64,000 bases of DNA from Flammeovirgaceae bacterium UBA7330 (GCA_002471275.1 DKPQ01000017.1:806001-870000); one strand, 5' to 3'; shown: positions 25,475 to 35,303, numbered from the stretch's first letter. Numbers and translations are program-made. Notes: generated by a model from the sequence alone, not told the origin.

Positions 25475-26925
25475 TGTGTCATTGTGATCATCAGAAATCG
25501 GATTATACGAGAAGAGATTTTCTCACAAAAACCTCGCTTGGATTAGGGGCGCTTTCTTTGTCTTCATTGTTAGGACCATCTCCTGTTTTTGGGGGCACAC
25601 CTTCCATAAACCCGAACAGTGGGATATTGGGGCAACCTCATTTTCCAGCCAAGGCAAAACGTGTCATTTACTTATTTCAGAGTGGAGCACCATCTCACCT
25701 TGACCTCTTTGACTACAAGCCATTGCTCAATAAAATGAATGGCCAGGAGATTCCTGATAGTGTAAGAAAGGGACAAAGACTGACGGGTATGACTGCCGGA
25801 CAAGCCAGCTTTCCCCTGGCTGGAAGTATTTTCGATTTTAAGCAGTATGGTGATAGCGGAGCTATCATGAGTAACCTGATGCCTCATACAGCCAAAATTG
25901 CTGATGAATTGTGTTTCATCAAATCCATGTACACAGAGGCCATTAATCATGATCCGGCCATCACCTTCTTTCAAACGGGTTCTCAACTTCCGGGCAGACC
26001 GTCTATTGGTTCCTGGGTGAGCTATGGGTTAGGTACAGACAATGAAAACCTGCCATCATTTGTTGTTTTGGTGACAAAGAACAAAACGGGACAGCCACTT
26101 TATGCACGCCTTTGGGGCAATGGATTTCTGCCGTCAGAGCATCAGGGGGTACAATTCAGAGCTGGAAAGAACCCGGTTTTGTATTTAAGCAATCCTCCGG
26201 GGGTAGATCCCATAGCCAGACAGCAGCAACTTCAGGATCTTGAGAAGCTGCAGAAGCAATCTTATGATGAATTTGAAGACCCTGAAATACAGGCAAGGAT
26301 GGCCCAATATGAAATGGCATTTAGGATGCAAACTTCAGTGCCTGAGGTGATGGATACTGAATCGGAGCCTGATTATATCTATGATCTGTATGGTGAAGAT
26401 TCCAGGACGCCGGGAACCTTTGCTGCCAATTGTCTTTTGGCACGAAGACTCGCTGAAAAAGGAGTAAAATTTATTCAGCTTTATCACCAGGGATGGGATC
26501 AGCATAATAATCTACCTAATCGACTTCCCAGACAATGTAAGGAAACTGATCAGGCCAGTGCAGCATTGATCACTGATCTTAAACAGCGAGGCATGTTAGA
26601 GGATACACTGGTCATATGGGGAGGAGAGTTTGGTAGGACAAGCTATTCTCAGGGCCAACTGGACGAAACGTTTGGCAGAGACCACCATCCCAACTGCTTC
26701 ACAATATTTATGGCTGGTGCCGGTGTGAAAAAGGGCTTTTCTTATGGTGCCACCGATGACTTTGGATATAATGTAGCGGAAAACCCTGTACATGTACATG
26801 ATTTCCAGGCCACACTGATGCATTTGCTTGGGGTAGACCATGAAAGGCTTACCTACAAGTTTCAGGGAAGACGCTTCAGGCTTACGGACGTCCATGGTCA
26901 TGTAGTAAACGACATTCTCTCATAA
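25474..26925 (+). CDS. DUF1501 family protein, Tat-exported
   Basis: The 483-residue product has a twin-arginine signal (TRRDFLTKTSLGLGAL, Arg13/Arg14) ahead of a sulfatase/phosphatase-like DUF1501 domain. Typical segments are HFPAKAKRVIYLFQSGAPSH, FDYKPLL, and LVIWGGEFGRT near residue 380. DUF1501 proteins fold like alkaline-phosphatase-superfamily enzymes and almost always pair with DUF1549/DUF1553 proteins, as here, where the start codon overlaps the upstream stop. A Tat signal suggests that it folds in the cytoplasm, perhaps with a cofactor. The first residues contain CHC, but no lipobox is obvious. Confidence 0.9.
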   Translation: MCHCDHQKSDYTRRDFLTKTSLGLGALSLSSLLGPSPVFGGTPSINPNSGILGQPHFPAKAKRVIYLFQSGAPSHLDLFDYKPLLNKMNGQEIPDSVRKGQRLTGMTAGQASFPLAGSIFDFKQYGDSGAIMSNLMPHTAKIADELCFIKSMYTEAINHDPAITFFQTGSQLPGRPSIGSWVSYGLGTDNENLPSFVVLVTKNKTGQPLYARLWGNGFLPSEHQGVQFRAGKNPVLYLSNPPGVDPIARQQQLQDLEKLQKQSYDEFEDPEIQARMAQYEMAFRMQTSVPEVMDTESEPDYIYDLYGEDSRTPGTFAANCLLARRLAEKGVKFIQLYHQGWDQHNNLPNRLPRQCKETDQASAALITDLKQRGMLEDTLVIWGGEFGRTSYSQGQLDETFGRDHHPNCFTIFMAGAGVKKGFSYGATDDFGYNVAENPVHVHDFQATLMHLLGVDHERLTYKFQGRRFRLTDVHGHVVNDILS

Positions 26926-26940
26926 TTTTTTAATTTCAAT

Positions 26941-28332
26941 ATGGATTTAGGATTATTCTTTGGCCGGTTTCACCCTTTAGTAGTTCATCTACCTATCGGC
27001 TTTTTATTGTTGGCAGCCTTATTTGAAGGGGCTTCAAGACTCAAACAATTCAATCAGCTAAAAGCAGCTGTCTCCTGGACATTGCTGTTGGGAGCCATCA
27101 GCGCTATTGTTTCAGTGATCTTTGGTTTACTCATAGCTGGAGATCGTGGCTATGATGATGACGTGCTGTCACTTCACAAATGGTTTGGGATTTCTGTTGT
27201 CGTTCTTTCTGCAGGTCTTTGGCTCATTGAAATAGGGATATTAAAAGTCTCGTCAAAAATTATAGGTGGGATATTTATTGTGTTGATCCTCTTTCTTTCG
27301 CTGACCGGGCACCTGGGAGGTACACTCACCCATGGAGAGGGATATCTTGTAGAACATGCTCCGGGATTTATCAAGAAAATCGCTGGTGCATCCGGGAAAA
27401 AGCTTGCACCACTGGACAAAGTGCCTGGAAATCCGGATTCTGTGGTCGTATTTACTGATATGATTATGCCCATTCTGGAAACCAAGTGTATGCCATGTCA
27501 CAGTGAAACTCAGGCAAAAGGCGGACTGGTACTTACCACCTACGAAACACTCATGGAGGGCGGCGATGGCAATGCAACGATTAGCCCCGGTAAACCCTTG
27601 AGTAGTGAGCTTTTCAGAAGAATTACACTCCCTGTCAGTCATCAGAAATTCATGCCATTGAAGGAGCAGCCTTTGGCATTTACCGAAGTCAGTTTGATAG
27701 CCTGGTGGATTGAAGAGGGTGCCAAAGCTGATTCCCGGCTAAGTCAGTCAGAGATTCCTGATCACTTATCTGAGCTATTGATGCGGGATCACAAGATAGA
27801 TGTGACCCCTAAGCCATATTATGAACAGGCCACGGCACCCGAGTTGAATCAGGAAAAGAATCAATTGATTGAAAGTATGACTGCTTTCAACATCCGTAAG
27901 CTCTCTGCTAAAAACAATTTTCTGGATGTGAGTGTATCTCAGGACGTGAAAAAACTGACTGGCCAGGAGGTAGAACAATTACTGCAACTAAAGGATCATA
28001 TCACCTGGCTTGATCTAAAAGATAAGTTGGATGATCCATCGAGTCTGGAAAGCATCAGTGAACTAAGTCACCTGACCAGGTTAAATTTGGCGGGCAATCC
28101 AATTGCTGATGATCATGTGGCAGCACTCAGTGATTTGAAATATTTGGAATCTTTAAACCTTGTGGCAACAAGTATTACTGATGTTGGATTGGAGTCATTG
28201 AGCCAGATCGCTTCATTGAAAAGACTCTATGTGTGGCAAACAGACGTCAGCAGGGATGCCGCCAATGAATTGATGAAAAATAAAGGAATAGAAGTAGTAG
28301 TTGGATATCAGCTTGCAATAGAAAATAATTAA
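26941..28332 (+). CDS. DUF2231-cytochrome c-leucine-rich-repeat membrane protein
   Basis: The 463-residue protein has four hydrophobic helices (about 10-30, 44-66, 82-100, 106-122) of the DUF2231 type (FFGRFHPLVVHLPIGFLLL). A PSCyt1-like heme domain follows, with CMPCH at 183-187, then a leucine-rich C-terminal half (about 330-460, LTRLNLAGNPIADDHVAALSDL). The gene follows DUF1501 by 15 bp. The transmembrane part could pass electrons from the two lipid- or Tat-exported partners to the respiratory chain. That role is inferred from the gene order. Confidence 0.8.
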   Translation: MDLGLFFGRFHPLVVHLPIGFLLLAALFEGASRLKQFNQLKAAVSWTLLLGAISAIVSVIFGLLIAGDRGYDDDVLSLHKWFGISVVVLSAGLWLIEIGILKVSSKIIGGIFIVLILFLSLTGHLGGTLTHGEGYLVEHAPGFIKKIAGASGKKLAPLDKVPGNPDSVVVFTDMIMPILETKCMPCHSETQAKGGLVLTTYETLMEGGDGNATISPGKPLSSELFRRITLPVSHQKFMPLKEQPLAFTEVSLIAWWIEEGAKADSRLSQSEIPDHLSELLMRDHKIDVTPKPYYEQATAPELNQEKNQLIESMTAFNIRKLSAKNNFLDVSVSQDVKKLTGQEVEQLLQLKDHITWLDLKDKLDDPSSLESISELSHLTRLNLAGNPIADDHVAALSDLKYLESLNLVATSITDVGLESLSQIASLKRLYVWQTDVSRDAANELMKNKGIEVVVGYQLAIENN

Positions 28333-28341
28333 TTTCACCTC

Positions 28342-30054
28342 ATGAGTAAGAAACTAAGAAGCCGTGACTGGTTTGGCAGAGAAGGAAAAGATGGTTTTAT
28401 CTATAGGGCCTGGATGAAAAATCAGGGTTATCCGCCTGATGAATTTGAAGGAAAACCAGTCATTGGAATTTGTAATACATGGTCTGAGTTGACCCCTTGT
28501 AATGGTCATTTTAGAGATTTAGCAGAGTCTGTTAAGCGTGGGGTGTGGGAAGCAGGTGGATTTCCACTGGAGTTTCCTGTGATGTCACTGGGTGAAACGA
28601 TTATCAAACCTACGGCTATGCTCTTTCGCAACCTGGCCAGTATGGATGCAGAAGAAAGTATTCGGGGTAATCCTATCGATGGGGTTGTACTCCTCGGAGG
28701 ATGTGATAAAACTACTCCTTCCATACTTATGGGAGCGGCAAGTGTGGATATTCCTACCATTTTTGTGTCAGGAGGTCCGATGCTCAATGGAAACTTTAGG
28801 GGTAGGAAAATTGCCACTTCAGATATCTGGAGATTTAGTGAAGCCTATAGAAAGGGCGACATGAATAAGGCCGACATGCTGGAAGGTGAGGCAGCCATGT
28901 GTCGCAGTAGTGGACATTGTGCCGTGATGGGAACAGCTTCTACGATGGCATGTATGGTTGAGTCGCTTGGAGTTTCATTGCCCACAAATGCAGCCATCCC
29001 GGCGGCAGATTCGCGAAGAAAGGTATTGGCCCACATGACAGGAAGGCGTATTGTAGACATGGTCAATGAAGACCTTCGCTTGTCAAAAGTACTGACTCGT
29101 AAAGCCTTCGAAAATGCGATCATGGTGAATGCAGCCATCGGAGGTTCTACAAACTTTGTGGTTCACCTGTTAGCCATTGCCGGTAGGATAGGCGTGAAGC
29201 TGGATCTGGAAGATTTTGATCATTTGAGTAATAATATACCTCTATTGGCCAACATTCAACCTTCAGGAAAATACATGATGGAAGAGTTTTATTACGCTGG
29301 AGGATTACCTGTGGTCATGAAAGAACTGCTTTCCAAAATACACAAAGACATAGTGACAGTAACCGGACAAACGGTGGAAGAGAATGTAAAAGATGCTGTG
29401 TGCTATGACGACGAGATCATTGCTACCCTTAAAAAACCATTTAAAACCGAATCAGGTCTGGCTGTGGTTAAAGGAAATCTGGCAAAAGATGGAGCTATCA
29501 TCAAGCCTTCGGCTGCTACGCCGGAACTAATGGTTCATAAAGGCAAAGCGGTGGTGTTTGAGACAATTGAAGATTTTCATGCCAAGATCAATGATCCTGA
29601 TTTACCTGTAGATAAAGACAGTGTTCTTGTGCTGAAAAACGTAGGTCCTAAAGGGTATCCCGGAATGGCCGAAGTTGGCAATATGGGTATGCCTAAGAAG
29701 CTACTAGACGCGGGCGTCACTGATATGGTGCGCATTTCTGATGGCAGGATGAGTGGAACAGCATTTGGTACCGTTTTCCTTCATACATCACCTGAAGCAG
29801 CGGCGGGAGGTGTATTGGCCCTTGTGAAAGATGGAGATCTTATTGAAGTAGACGTTCCAAAAAGAAAAATACATCTACATGTTTCTGACCAGGAACTAGA
29901 GGAAAGAAGGAAAAACTGGAAACCTTATGATCTTAAATACGGACGAGGTTATGTGCAGTTGTACATCGATCATGTGCAGCAGGCTAACCTGGGTGCTGAC
30001 CTCGATTTCTTAAGCGGTGGCTCTGGTGACGAAGTGAAAAGGGATTCTCACTAA
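28342..30054 (+). CDS. IlvD/Edd family sugar-acid dehydratase
   Basis: The 570-residue product has the three [2Fe-2S] ligands of this family, Cys53 (TPCNGH), Cys121 (GGCDKT) and Cys193 (SSGHCAVMG), with Lys123 as the likely carbamylated Mg ligand. The catalytic Ser lies in DGRMSGTAFG. The N-terminus (RSRDWFGREGKDGFIYRAWM) and the GHC motif place it with pentonate/hexonate dehydratases such as L-arabinonate dehydratase rather than biosynthetic IlvD. It converts an aldonic acid to a 2-keto-3-deoxy acid. It lies 9 bp after the cytochrome-LRR gene in the same operon, which ties that module to sugar-acid use. Confidence 0.9.
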   Translation: MSKKLRSRDWFGREGKDGFIYRAWMKNQGYPPDEFEGKPVIGICNTWSELTPCNGHFRDLAESVKRGVWEAGGFPLEFPVMSLGETIIKPTAMLFRNLASMDAEESIRGNPIDGVVLLGGCDKTTPSILMGAASVDIPTIFVSGGPMLNGNFRGRKIATSDIWRFSEAYRKGDMNKADMLEGEAAMCRSSGHCAVMGTASTMACMVESLGVSLPTNAAIPAADSRRKVLAHMTGRRIVDMVNEDLRLSKVLTRKAFENAIMVNAAIGGSTNFVVHLLAIAGRIGVKLDLEDFDHLSNNIPLLANIQPSGKYMMEEFYYAGGLPVVMKELLSKIHKDIVTVTGQTVEENVKDAVCYDDEIIATLKKPFKTESGLAVVKGNLAKDGAIIKPSAATPELMVHKGKAVVFETIEDFHAKINDPDLPVDKDSVLVLKNVGPKGYPGMAEVGNMGMPKKLLDAGVTDMVRISDGRMSGTAFGTVFLHTSPEAAAGGVLALVKDGDLIEVDVPKRKIHLHVSDQELEERRKNWKPYDLKYGRGYVQLYIDHVQQANLGADLDFLSGGSGDEVKRDSH

Positions 30055-30075
30055 GCGAATGGCATAGTGAGAATC
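30043..30075. terminator. Perfect hairpin between convergent genes
   Basis: GATTCTCACTA (30043-30053) and TAGTGAGAATC (30065-30075) are exact 11-bp complements around an 11-base loop. The left arm includes most of the TAA stop of the dehydratase gene. A short T run follows on the minus strand, so it fits best as the stop signal of the convergent gene at 30079-33123 but may act both ways. Confidence 0.65.
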
Positions 30076-30078
30076 TGA

Positions 30079-33000
30079 TCAACTCGGCTCTTTCCCCAGT
30101 TGGTTAAGGTAAGTCACCAGGTCTACAATTTGTTCTTTGGTCATGGCACGATGCAAACCTGAGGTCATGAGGGAGTTTTCCATTTCTTTGAGCGATGCAA
30201 TATCAGCTCGCTTATAGTTAGATTTTATTCCTCCCATCATGGTTAGTTCTATTTCATCCTCGGTCTGACTGGATATGTATCCGACGGCCATATCTCCGGA
30301 TTTGGTTTCAAGGACAAACCCCTCGTAGCCAAAATTGATCCCGGCATCAGGGTATAGGATGGCTGCATACAATCCCTCTTTGCTCAACTTATTCCCGATT
30401 TCAGAAAGATTGGGTCCGAATTGAATGCCAGCACCATTTACCTGGTGGCAGGTTTGGCAATACTGATCAAAGACAACCTTTCCATTTTCCGGAGACCCGG
30501 ACAAGGCAACCAGTTCTTCAACCGGAGGCAGACTTTCGCCCTCAGGGAGTGAAAGATATTTTGCTGCTTCTTCACGTACACTGCCTTTGATGGCGCTCAT
30601 GAGGGTGGTGGCCGCTATTTCTACAAACTGCTCAGGAATCTCATTTTTGATCAACATATCCAGAAGTTTGCTTTCTGCTGACCATCCTTTTCCCATTGCT
30701 GAAATTGCTTTCTTGCGTAAGGCCAGATTTTCATTCTCATCAAAAGCAACGTCCTTAAGCAGGTTCCAGGTCTGGTTGCCACCGGTATTGGATAAAACAG
30801 CAATGGTGTTGTTCACTATGGTCTGATCGCCGGATTTCAATTGTTGTTTGAAATAATCCAGGCCTTTGAGGTCCAAAAGGAGGTCTGCAGCAGCAATACC
30901 CAGCCTACCATTTGGATCTGTTAGATAAAGACGTTCCAGTTCAGGCGTTTGATCAGTAAGTTCAAATTTTCTAACCCATTCGATGTATTGTTCTGTCCCT
31001 TTTACTTGATTCAAGGTCGAGGTAAGAACTCCTTTCAATTTTGATGAGTTTGCTACAGAGGAAGCTGAAACATGATTCAAAACAAGCAGATTGATGTGGT
31101 CTTTCATAGGGTGCTCACCATCAAGTAAAGCGATCAGCGCCTTTTCTTTTTGTGGAGATTCAATGAAATCAAAAGCACGGAAATATCGGTTCAGATCCTT
31201 CTCCGAAATACTCGTATTCTTAATGAGCTGACTGAGCAGCGGTAAAGATGAAACCGCCCTGGATCTCCAGACAATATCGCGACCTGCGTCTGAGCTCCAT
31301 GATTCACCCGCTGAATTCTTCCATGCAGCCAGGTATTTGTCCGGGGCCTGGTCACTCACCAGTCCCAGTGTCTCGAGGTACCAACGATCACCAACGGGAT
31401 AATTCTGAGCCATCGTCACCCACAAGTCAATAGCCTCTTCGGTTGGAAGTTTTTTCAGCGCGGTTAACATCTCGCGCTGTACCTGTAACGAAGGATCATT
31501 CTGGAGTTGATTCAGGTAAGTCTTAAGGTTAGCTGCATCAAAAGACTGGGCAATCTTCAGTGCCGCGATCCTTAGGTCCTCGTTGGCTTCTTTCAATCCC
31601 ATTTGGATGAATTCTGAGGTTTTGCCATCAATTTGAGCCAAAAGCCATAGTGCTCTCGCTTTGATATGATTTTTGCCACCATCGTATAATGTTTTGAGCG
31701 GTTGCTCCGCGGCTTTTCCCCAATCTTTTAGTTTGGTCCAGGCAAGGTATCTGGTGGCCATGTTAGGGCTTTGCAATGCTTCTGTAGCATCTTCAGGTGT
31801 TTCCAGGATAGGAGGAGTTACCTTATACTGAGTTCCTTTCGGGGCAATGCGATAGACTCTGCCTTGCTGCTGGTCACCCACCTGATGTCCGCCTACACCC
31901 GGGTCATACCAGTCTGCTACAAAAATAGATCCATCAGGGGCCACACAGACATCTGCCGGCCGGAACCACTGATCTGACTTAGCTTTCATGATGTTTTTGA
32001 TCTCGGCAGTATATCCTGCTCCGGATTTTTGGGTAGGGTAGGCCCGTACCACATTAGGACCCGCATCTGTATGGATGATCGCGTTCTGAAAGGGCTTTGG
32101 GAGTAGATCTCCTTCGTAAAATACAATGCCTGTAGGTGATCCGGCACCCGTCTGAAGCAGGTTTGGAATTACACCCGGATCGTTTTGGTGCCAATGTCGT
32201 AGAGGAATTTCCTCATGCATCCCGGATCGACCAACCCTCCAGTTTGCACCAGTCATCTCATCTCTGTAGCCGTAGTTACCATATGGGACAATAAAATTGA
32301 TCCGGACACCTTTGTTACCATCATCGTCATTGTCTGATTGCCACATGTTTCCGTACGAGTCAACCGTCACTTCATAGGGGTTTCTGAAATTATGTCCAAG
32401 CACTTCAACCTTTGAACCCTCATTGTCTGTCCGGAAGATCATCCCTTCCCGGTAGGGTTTGCCATTGTCAATGATCTCTTTACCCGTAACATCCCGGATA
32501 ATTTTGCCTTCTTTATCAGCTAGCTGGCCACCGGCGTTACCCATATTGAAGTAAAGTTTGCCATCAGGCCCAAATACAAAAGCGTGCACAGCATGATCAT
32601 GTTGTTCTCCGCCAATATTGCTAAATAGAATCTCTTTTTTTTCAGGTTTGTCATCTCCATCTTCATCGGTAAACACCAGGACATTAGGGCTTACCGAGAC
32701 AATGATTTTACTTCCCAAAACCGTAATGCCCAAAGCAGCATTTATATCATTGCCTTGATAAAATACTTTTCGGCTATCCGCTTTTCCATCCTGGTCGGTA
32801 TCCTCAAGTATCACAATTCTGTCTCCCTCAGCTTTTGTGGGATTCCCCGGGTTTAGGTGTGGTCGGTAATTGTATCCCTCACATATCCATATGCGACCTT
32901 TCGAATCAATATCCATGTTGGTGGGATTGACAATCATGGGCTCATAGGCAAACAAGGTGGCTTCGAGGCCATCTGCTATTTCAAAACCGACAAGCGCATT

Positions 33001-33123
33001 TTCAGGAAGTCTTTTTTCTTCTTCAGTAAGCTCTACTGCTTCCTGGACTTTTTTCTGGCAAGAGATAAATATGAGCGTGATCGTCGATAAGACTATTAAT
33101 CTATTGATGAAAAGGGTGGGCAT
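30079..33123 (-). CDS. PVC-type heme-binding CxxCH propeller lipoprotein
   Basis: The 1014-residue lipoprotein (lipobox ISC near residue 21) has an N-terminal six-bladed propeller of the membrane-bound sugar-dehydrogenase type (about 40-430, with VNPTNMDIDSKGRIWICEGY, and FADWYDPGVGGHQ-like VADWYDPGV). A HEAT-repeat helical region (about 440-830) and a C-terminal cytochrome c with CQTCH at 889-893 follow. It faces the dehydratase operon and probably acts at the same envelope redox step. The architecture is typical of planctomycete and verrucomicrobial proteins and also occurs in marine Bacteroidota. Substrate unknown. Confidence 0.85.
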   Translation of the reverse strand: MPTLFINRLIVLSTITLIFISCQKKVQEAVELTEEEKRLPENALVGFEIADGLEATLFAYEPMIVNPTNMDIDSKGRIWICEGYNYRPHLNPGNPTKAEGDRIVILEDTDQDGKADSRKVFYQGNDINAALGITVLGSKIIVSVSPNVLVFTDEDGDDKPEKKEILFSNIGGEQHDHAVHAFVFGPDGKLYFNMGNAGGQLADKEGKIIRDVTGKEIIDNGKPYREGMIFRTDNEGSKVEVLGHNFRNPYEVTVDSYGNMWQSDNDDDGNKGVRINFIVPYGNYGYRDEMTGANWRVGRSGMHEEIPLRHWHQNDPGVIPNLLQTGAGSPTGIVFYEGDLLPKPFQNAIIHTDAGPNVVRAYPTQKSGAGYTAEIKNIMKAKSDQWFRPADVCVAPDGSIFVADWYDPGVGGHQVGDQQQGRVYRIAPKGTQYKVTPPILETPEDATEALQSPNMATRYLAWTKLKDWGKAAEQPLKTLYDGGKNHIKARALWLLAQIDGKTSEFIQMGLKEANEDLRIAALKIAQSFDAANLKTYLNQLQNDPSLQVQREMLTALKKLPTEEAIDLWVTMAQNYPVGDRWYLETLGLVSDQAPDKYLAAWKNSAGESWSSDAGRDIVWRSRAVSSLPLLSQLIKNTSISEKDLNRYFRAFDFIESPQKEKALIALLDGEHPMKDHINLLVLNHVSASSVANSSKLKGVLTSTLNQVKGTEQYIEWVRKFELTDQTPELERLYLTDPNGRLGIAAADLLLDLKGLDYFKQQLKSGDQTIVNNTIAVLSNTGGNQTWNLLKDVAFDENENLALRKKAISAMGKGWSAESKLLDMLIKNEIPEQFVEIAATTLMSAIKGSVREEAAKYLSLPEGESLPPVEELVALSGSPENGKVVFDQYCQTCHQVNGAGIQFGPNLSEIGNKLSKEGLYAAILYPDAGINFGYEGFVLETKSGDMAVGYISSQTEDEIELTMMGGIKSNYKRADIASLKEMENSLMTSGLHRAMTKEQIVDLVTYLNQLGKEPS

Positions 33124-33191
33124 TTTTGATTAAGGTTAACTTGTTTATGGTAATTGGCTGACCAATATACGCAAGAAACCTTAGTTGTTAT

Positions 33192-33746
33192 TTATTTTTC
33201 TGCCCATTTTGGTCGGGTACTTAGTACCTGATTGTATACAGGACACTCAGGTACATGGGCACCTTGCAGGTAGCCGGTACTCATCAAAAATTCATTGGTG
33301 ATTTCTCCCCCTGTGAACCGAAATGTTTTTTTGAAGAGTTTTACCCATTCCACCTTTGTTTTTGGGTGATGATGATCCAGCCAGGCTTTGAAAGAACCAA
33401 AGTCTGCTTGCAATTTCCGTATCTGTTGGGCATTATGAATCGCTGCATTTATTTTAAGCCGATTTCGAATAATTCCCGCATCATCAAGCAATCGCTGAAT
33501 ATCATTGTCATTATAATTTGCGACCTGTTTGATGGAAAAGTCGGAATATGCATTTCTAAAGTTGTCCGCTTTGTTCAGGATGGTGGTCCAGGACAAACCG
33601 GCCTGATTGATTTCAAGGATTAGCCTTCCAAATAATTCATCATCATCTTCAATGGGAAAACCGTATTGCTTGTCATGATAATGTCTGTGGACATTGTCAG
33701 GCTCCATCATCTGAATGGCAACACAATATGAACTGGGTTTTTCCAT
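33192..33746 (-). CDS. tag: DNA-3-methyladenine glycosylase I
   Basis: The 184 residues fit Tag, the cytoplasmic base-excision enzyme that removes 3-methyladenine. Visible family residues are the catalytic-site Glu45 and Trp53 in LEINQAGLSW, the zinc-site Cys8 and His24 (YHDKQYG), and the C-terminal HVPEC that supplies the second His/Cys pair. The spacing from Cys8 to His24 is slightly longer than in E. coli. It is preceded on the same strand by a DUF2490 gene with a 12-bp gap, but no functional link is evident. Confidence 0.92.
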   Translation of the reverse strand: MEKPSSYCVAIQMMEPDNVHRHYHDKQYGFPIEDDDELFGRLILEINQAGLSWTTILNKADNFRNAYSDFSIKQVANYNDNDIQRLLDDAGIIRNRLKINAAIHNAQQIRKLQADFGSFKAWLDHHHPKTKVEWVKLFKKTFRFTGGEITNEFLMSTGYLQGAHVPECPVYNQVLSTRPKWAEK

Positions 33747-33758
33747 ACTAAAATAGAA

Positions 33759-34490
33759 TTACCTTATTCTGGCATCAACGGTAATTTGAAGTGTAGGATG
33801 TTTCTCGTAACGATCAGGATTGTTTTTCACATACTGATGTAAATAAGCAGTCTGAACAGAGATTTTGTCTGTGATTTGTAAGCCTAGAGCGAGGTAAAGC
33901 CAGTTTCTGTCATATGCGACATTGCGCAGCTGTTGATCCATGCCTATCCACAGCTCATCAAAAATATTGATGAACAATTTTTCACTTATAGGTCTTCTCA
34001 CTGTCAACCTGTATCGAAACCGATTACTATATGAATAACCATCTACTTCGTAGGGTCCATTGACTCCGCTTTGAACCAGGTCACCTTGCCACCGGTGTTC
34101 CCAGCGATACCTGTGCTGTACATTCGTCTTATTAATATCCTGAATCACGGTTACTTGTTCCCAGAAATTGTTTTCAGGCTTATTGACTGGCAGAGGATAT
34201 TTTCCATAGGGGTAGGTGTTGATAAACGTATACCCCGCTGTCAATACCACATTGGGGTTTGCATGAAAGTTGACAAATGGCCTGATTAACAATTGCTCTT
34301 CTTCATTGAGGTAATCACTGTAACGCATGTGGAATTCATTGCCAACACTCCAGTCATCGTTGATCTTATAGTGGTTGAGCAAGAGGAACCATACATCCGG
34401 CTCACCATGAACTTCCTGTGCCTGAGAAGGAAGGAACGACAGAAACGTAAATACTATTAGTAAGAAAGAGATAGGGTTTTTTAAGGACAT
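33759..34490 (-). CDS. DUF2490 family outer-membrane protein
   Basis: The 243-residue protein has a signal peptide (1-24, ending SQAQ). The mature protein has the DUF2490 pattern: VWFLLLNHYKINDDWSVGNEFHMRY, RPFVNFHANPNVVLTAGYTF, WEQVTVIQDI with QHRYRWEHRW, and the FINIFDELWIG strand. It is probably a 10-12 stranded outer-membrane barrel. Family function is unknown. It sits just ahead of tag on the minus strand. Confidence 0.85.
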   Translation of the reverse strand: MSLKNPISFLLIVFTFLSFLPSQAQEVHGEPDVWFLLLNHYKINDDWSVGNEFHMRYSDYLNEEEQLLIRPFVNFHANPNVVLTAGYTFINTYPYGKYPLPVNKPENNFWEQVTVIQDINKTNVQHRYRWEHRWQGDLVQSGVNGPYEVDGYSYSNRFRYRLTVRRPISEKLFINIFDELWIGMDQQLRNVAYDRNWLYLALGLQITDKISVQTAYLHQYVKNNPDRYEKHPTLQITVDARIR

Positions 34491-34541
34491 GAATGCTATT
34501 TATTAATCAGGGTGTGAAATTACTTCACTAGAAGGTACTGG

Positions 34542-34576
34542 CACAGAAATTTCACAATATCTATGAAATTTCTGTG
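34542..34576. repeat. Perfect 13-bp inverted repeat
   Basis: CACAGAAATTTCA (34542-34554) and TGAAATTTCTGTG (34564-34576) are exact complements around nine bases. It lies between two minus-strand genes (the end of 34599-35303 and the start of 33759-34490). No T-run follows either arm, so it is not a standard terminator. It could be an operator for the DUF2490 gene or a stability hairpin. Confidence 0.7.
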
Positions 34577-34598
34577 GAAAACCCTTAACGAATGATTT

Positions 34599-35303
34599 CT
34601 AGATGCCCAGTGACTGTCTGGTTTCCCAGACTTCATACAAGGGGTCTCCCTTACTGCTTAGGCCGCTATGGTGCCAGGAACCTACATGTATTTCGTAGTC
34701 AAATTCAAGCCTGGCTCCAACCCGGGTGTTGTCTCTGGAGAAAAATTGAATATTCTCAGTGTATTTACCTCGCTTGGTCGTATAGGTACCACCACCTGTT
34801 CCGGAAAACTCACCAGTTTCACTATTATATGCAATCCACTGAAAACGTGTTCCGGATAAGATTTTCATGGTTTTACGGGCTCCCGGACTCCTCATGCTTA
34901 TTTCACCATCTCGTTTTCTACCTGTAATGAGCCAGGCACCCTCCAACTTACCAGGTTTACCTTTATCAATTCTTTTCCAGTTAAGACCATTTGCAGTCAT
35001 TTTGTCATCGATGATTGTGATCTCAAAGACATCACCTGTCCCAACAAGACTCTTGTCCTGAGTATTAAATTCATAGGTGACCTTGGTGTGTTGACCTTGT
35101 TGCTCCCAGGAGCCACCCAGAGTGAAAACAAATTCAGCTGGATTTGTTTTATAGGCTGCCACAGAAAAGTACTTTTCAGTAACTATCATTGAAAGGGTGT
35201 TGCCGTCTTCGTCCTTGGTTTCCCACGCTCCAACCATAGAGCTTTGTTTAGGCTGGACCAACACAAAGAGCAAGTAGGTGAGGTTTAGAATTTGAGCTAT
35301 CAT
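34599..35303 (-). CDS. Unknown beta-rich exported protein, lipocalin-like
   Basis: Starting at the ATG 35301-35303 gives 234 residues with a hydrophobic N-terminus (about 3-17). A longer frame would begin inside the divergent gene's leader and adds nothing plausible. The mature part looks like two repeats of a calycin-type fold, each opening with GAW (VGAWETKDEDGNTLSMIV, and LEGAWLITGRKRDGEISM), with WKRIDKGKPG between them. It resembles Bacteroidota DUF4488-type proteins, but I am not sure of the family. The internal duplication can be seen directly. Function unknown. Confidence 0.6.
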   Translation of the reverse strand: MIAQILNLTYLLFVLVQPKQSSMVGAWETKDEDGNTLSMIVTEKYFSVAAYKTNPAEFVFTLGGSWEQQGQHTKVTYEFNTQDKSLVGTGDVFEITIIDDKMTANGLNWKRIDKGKPGKLEGAWLITGRKRDGEISMRSPGARKTMKILSGTRFQWIAYNSETGEFSGTGGGTYTTKRGKYTENIQFFSRDNTRVGARLEFDYEIHVGSWHHSGLSSKGDPLYEVWETRQSLGI

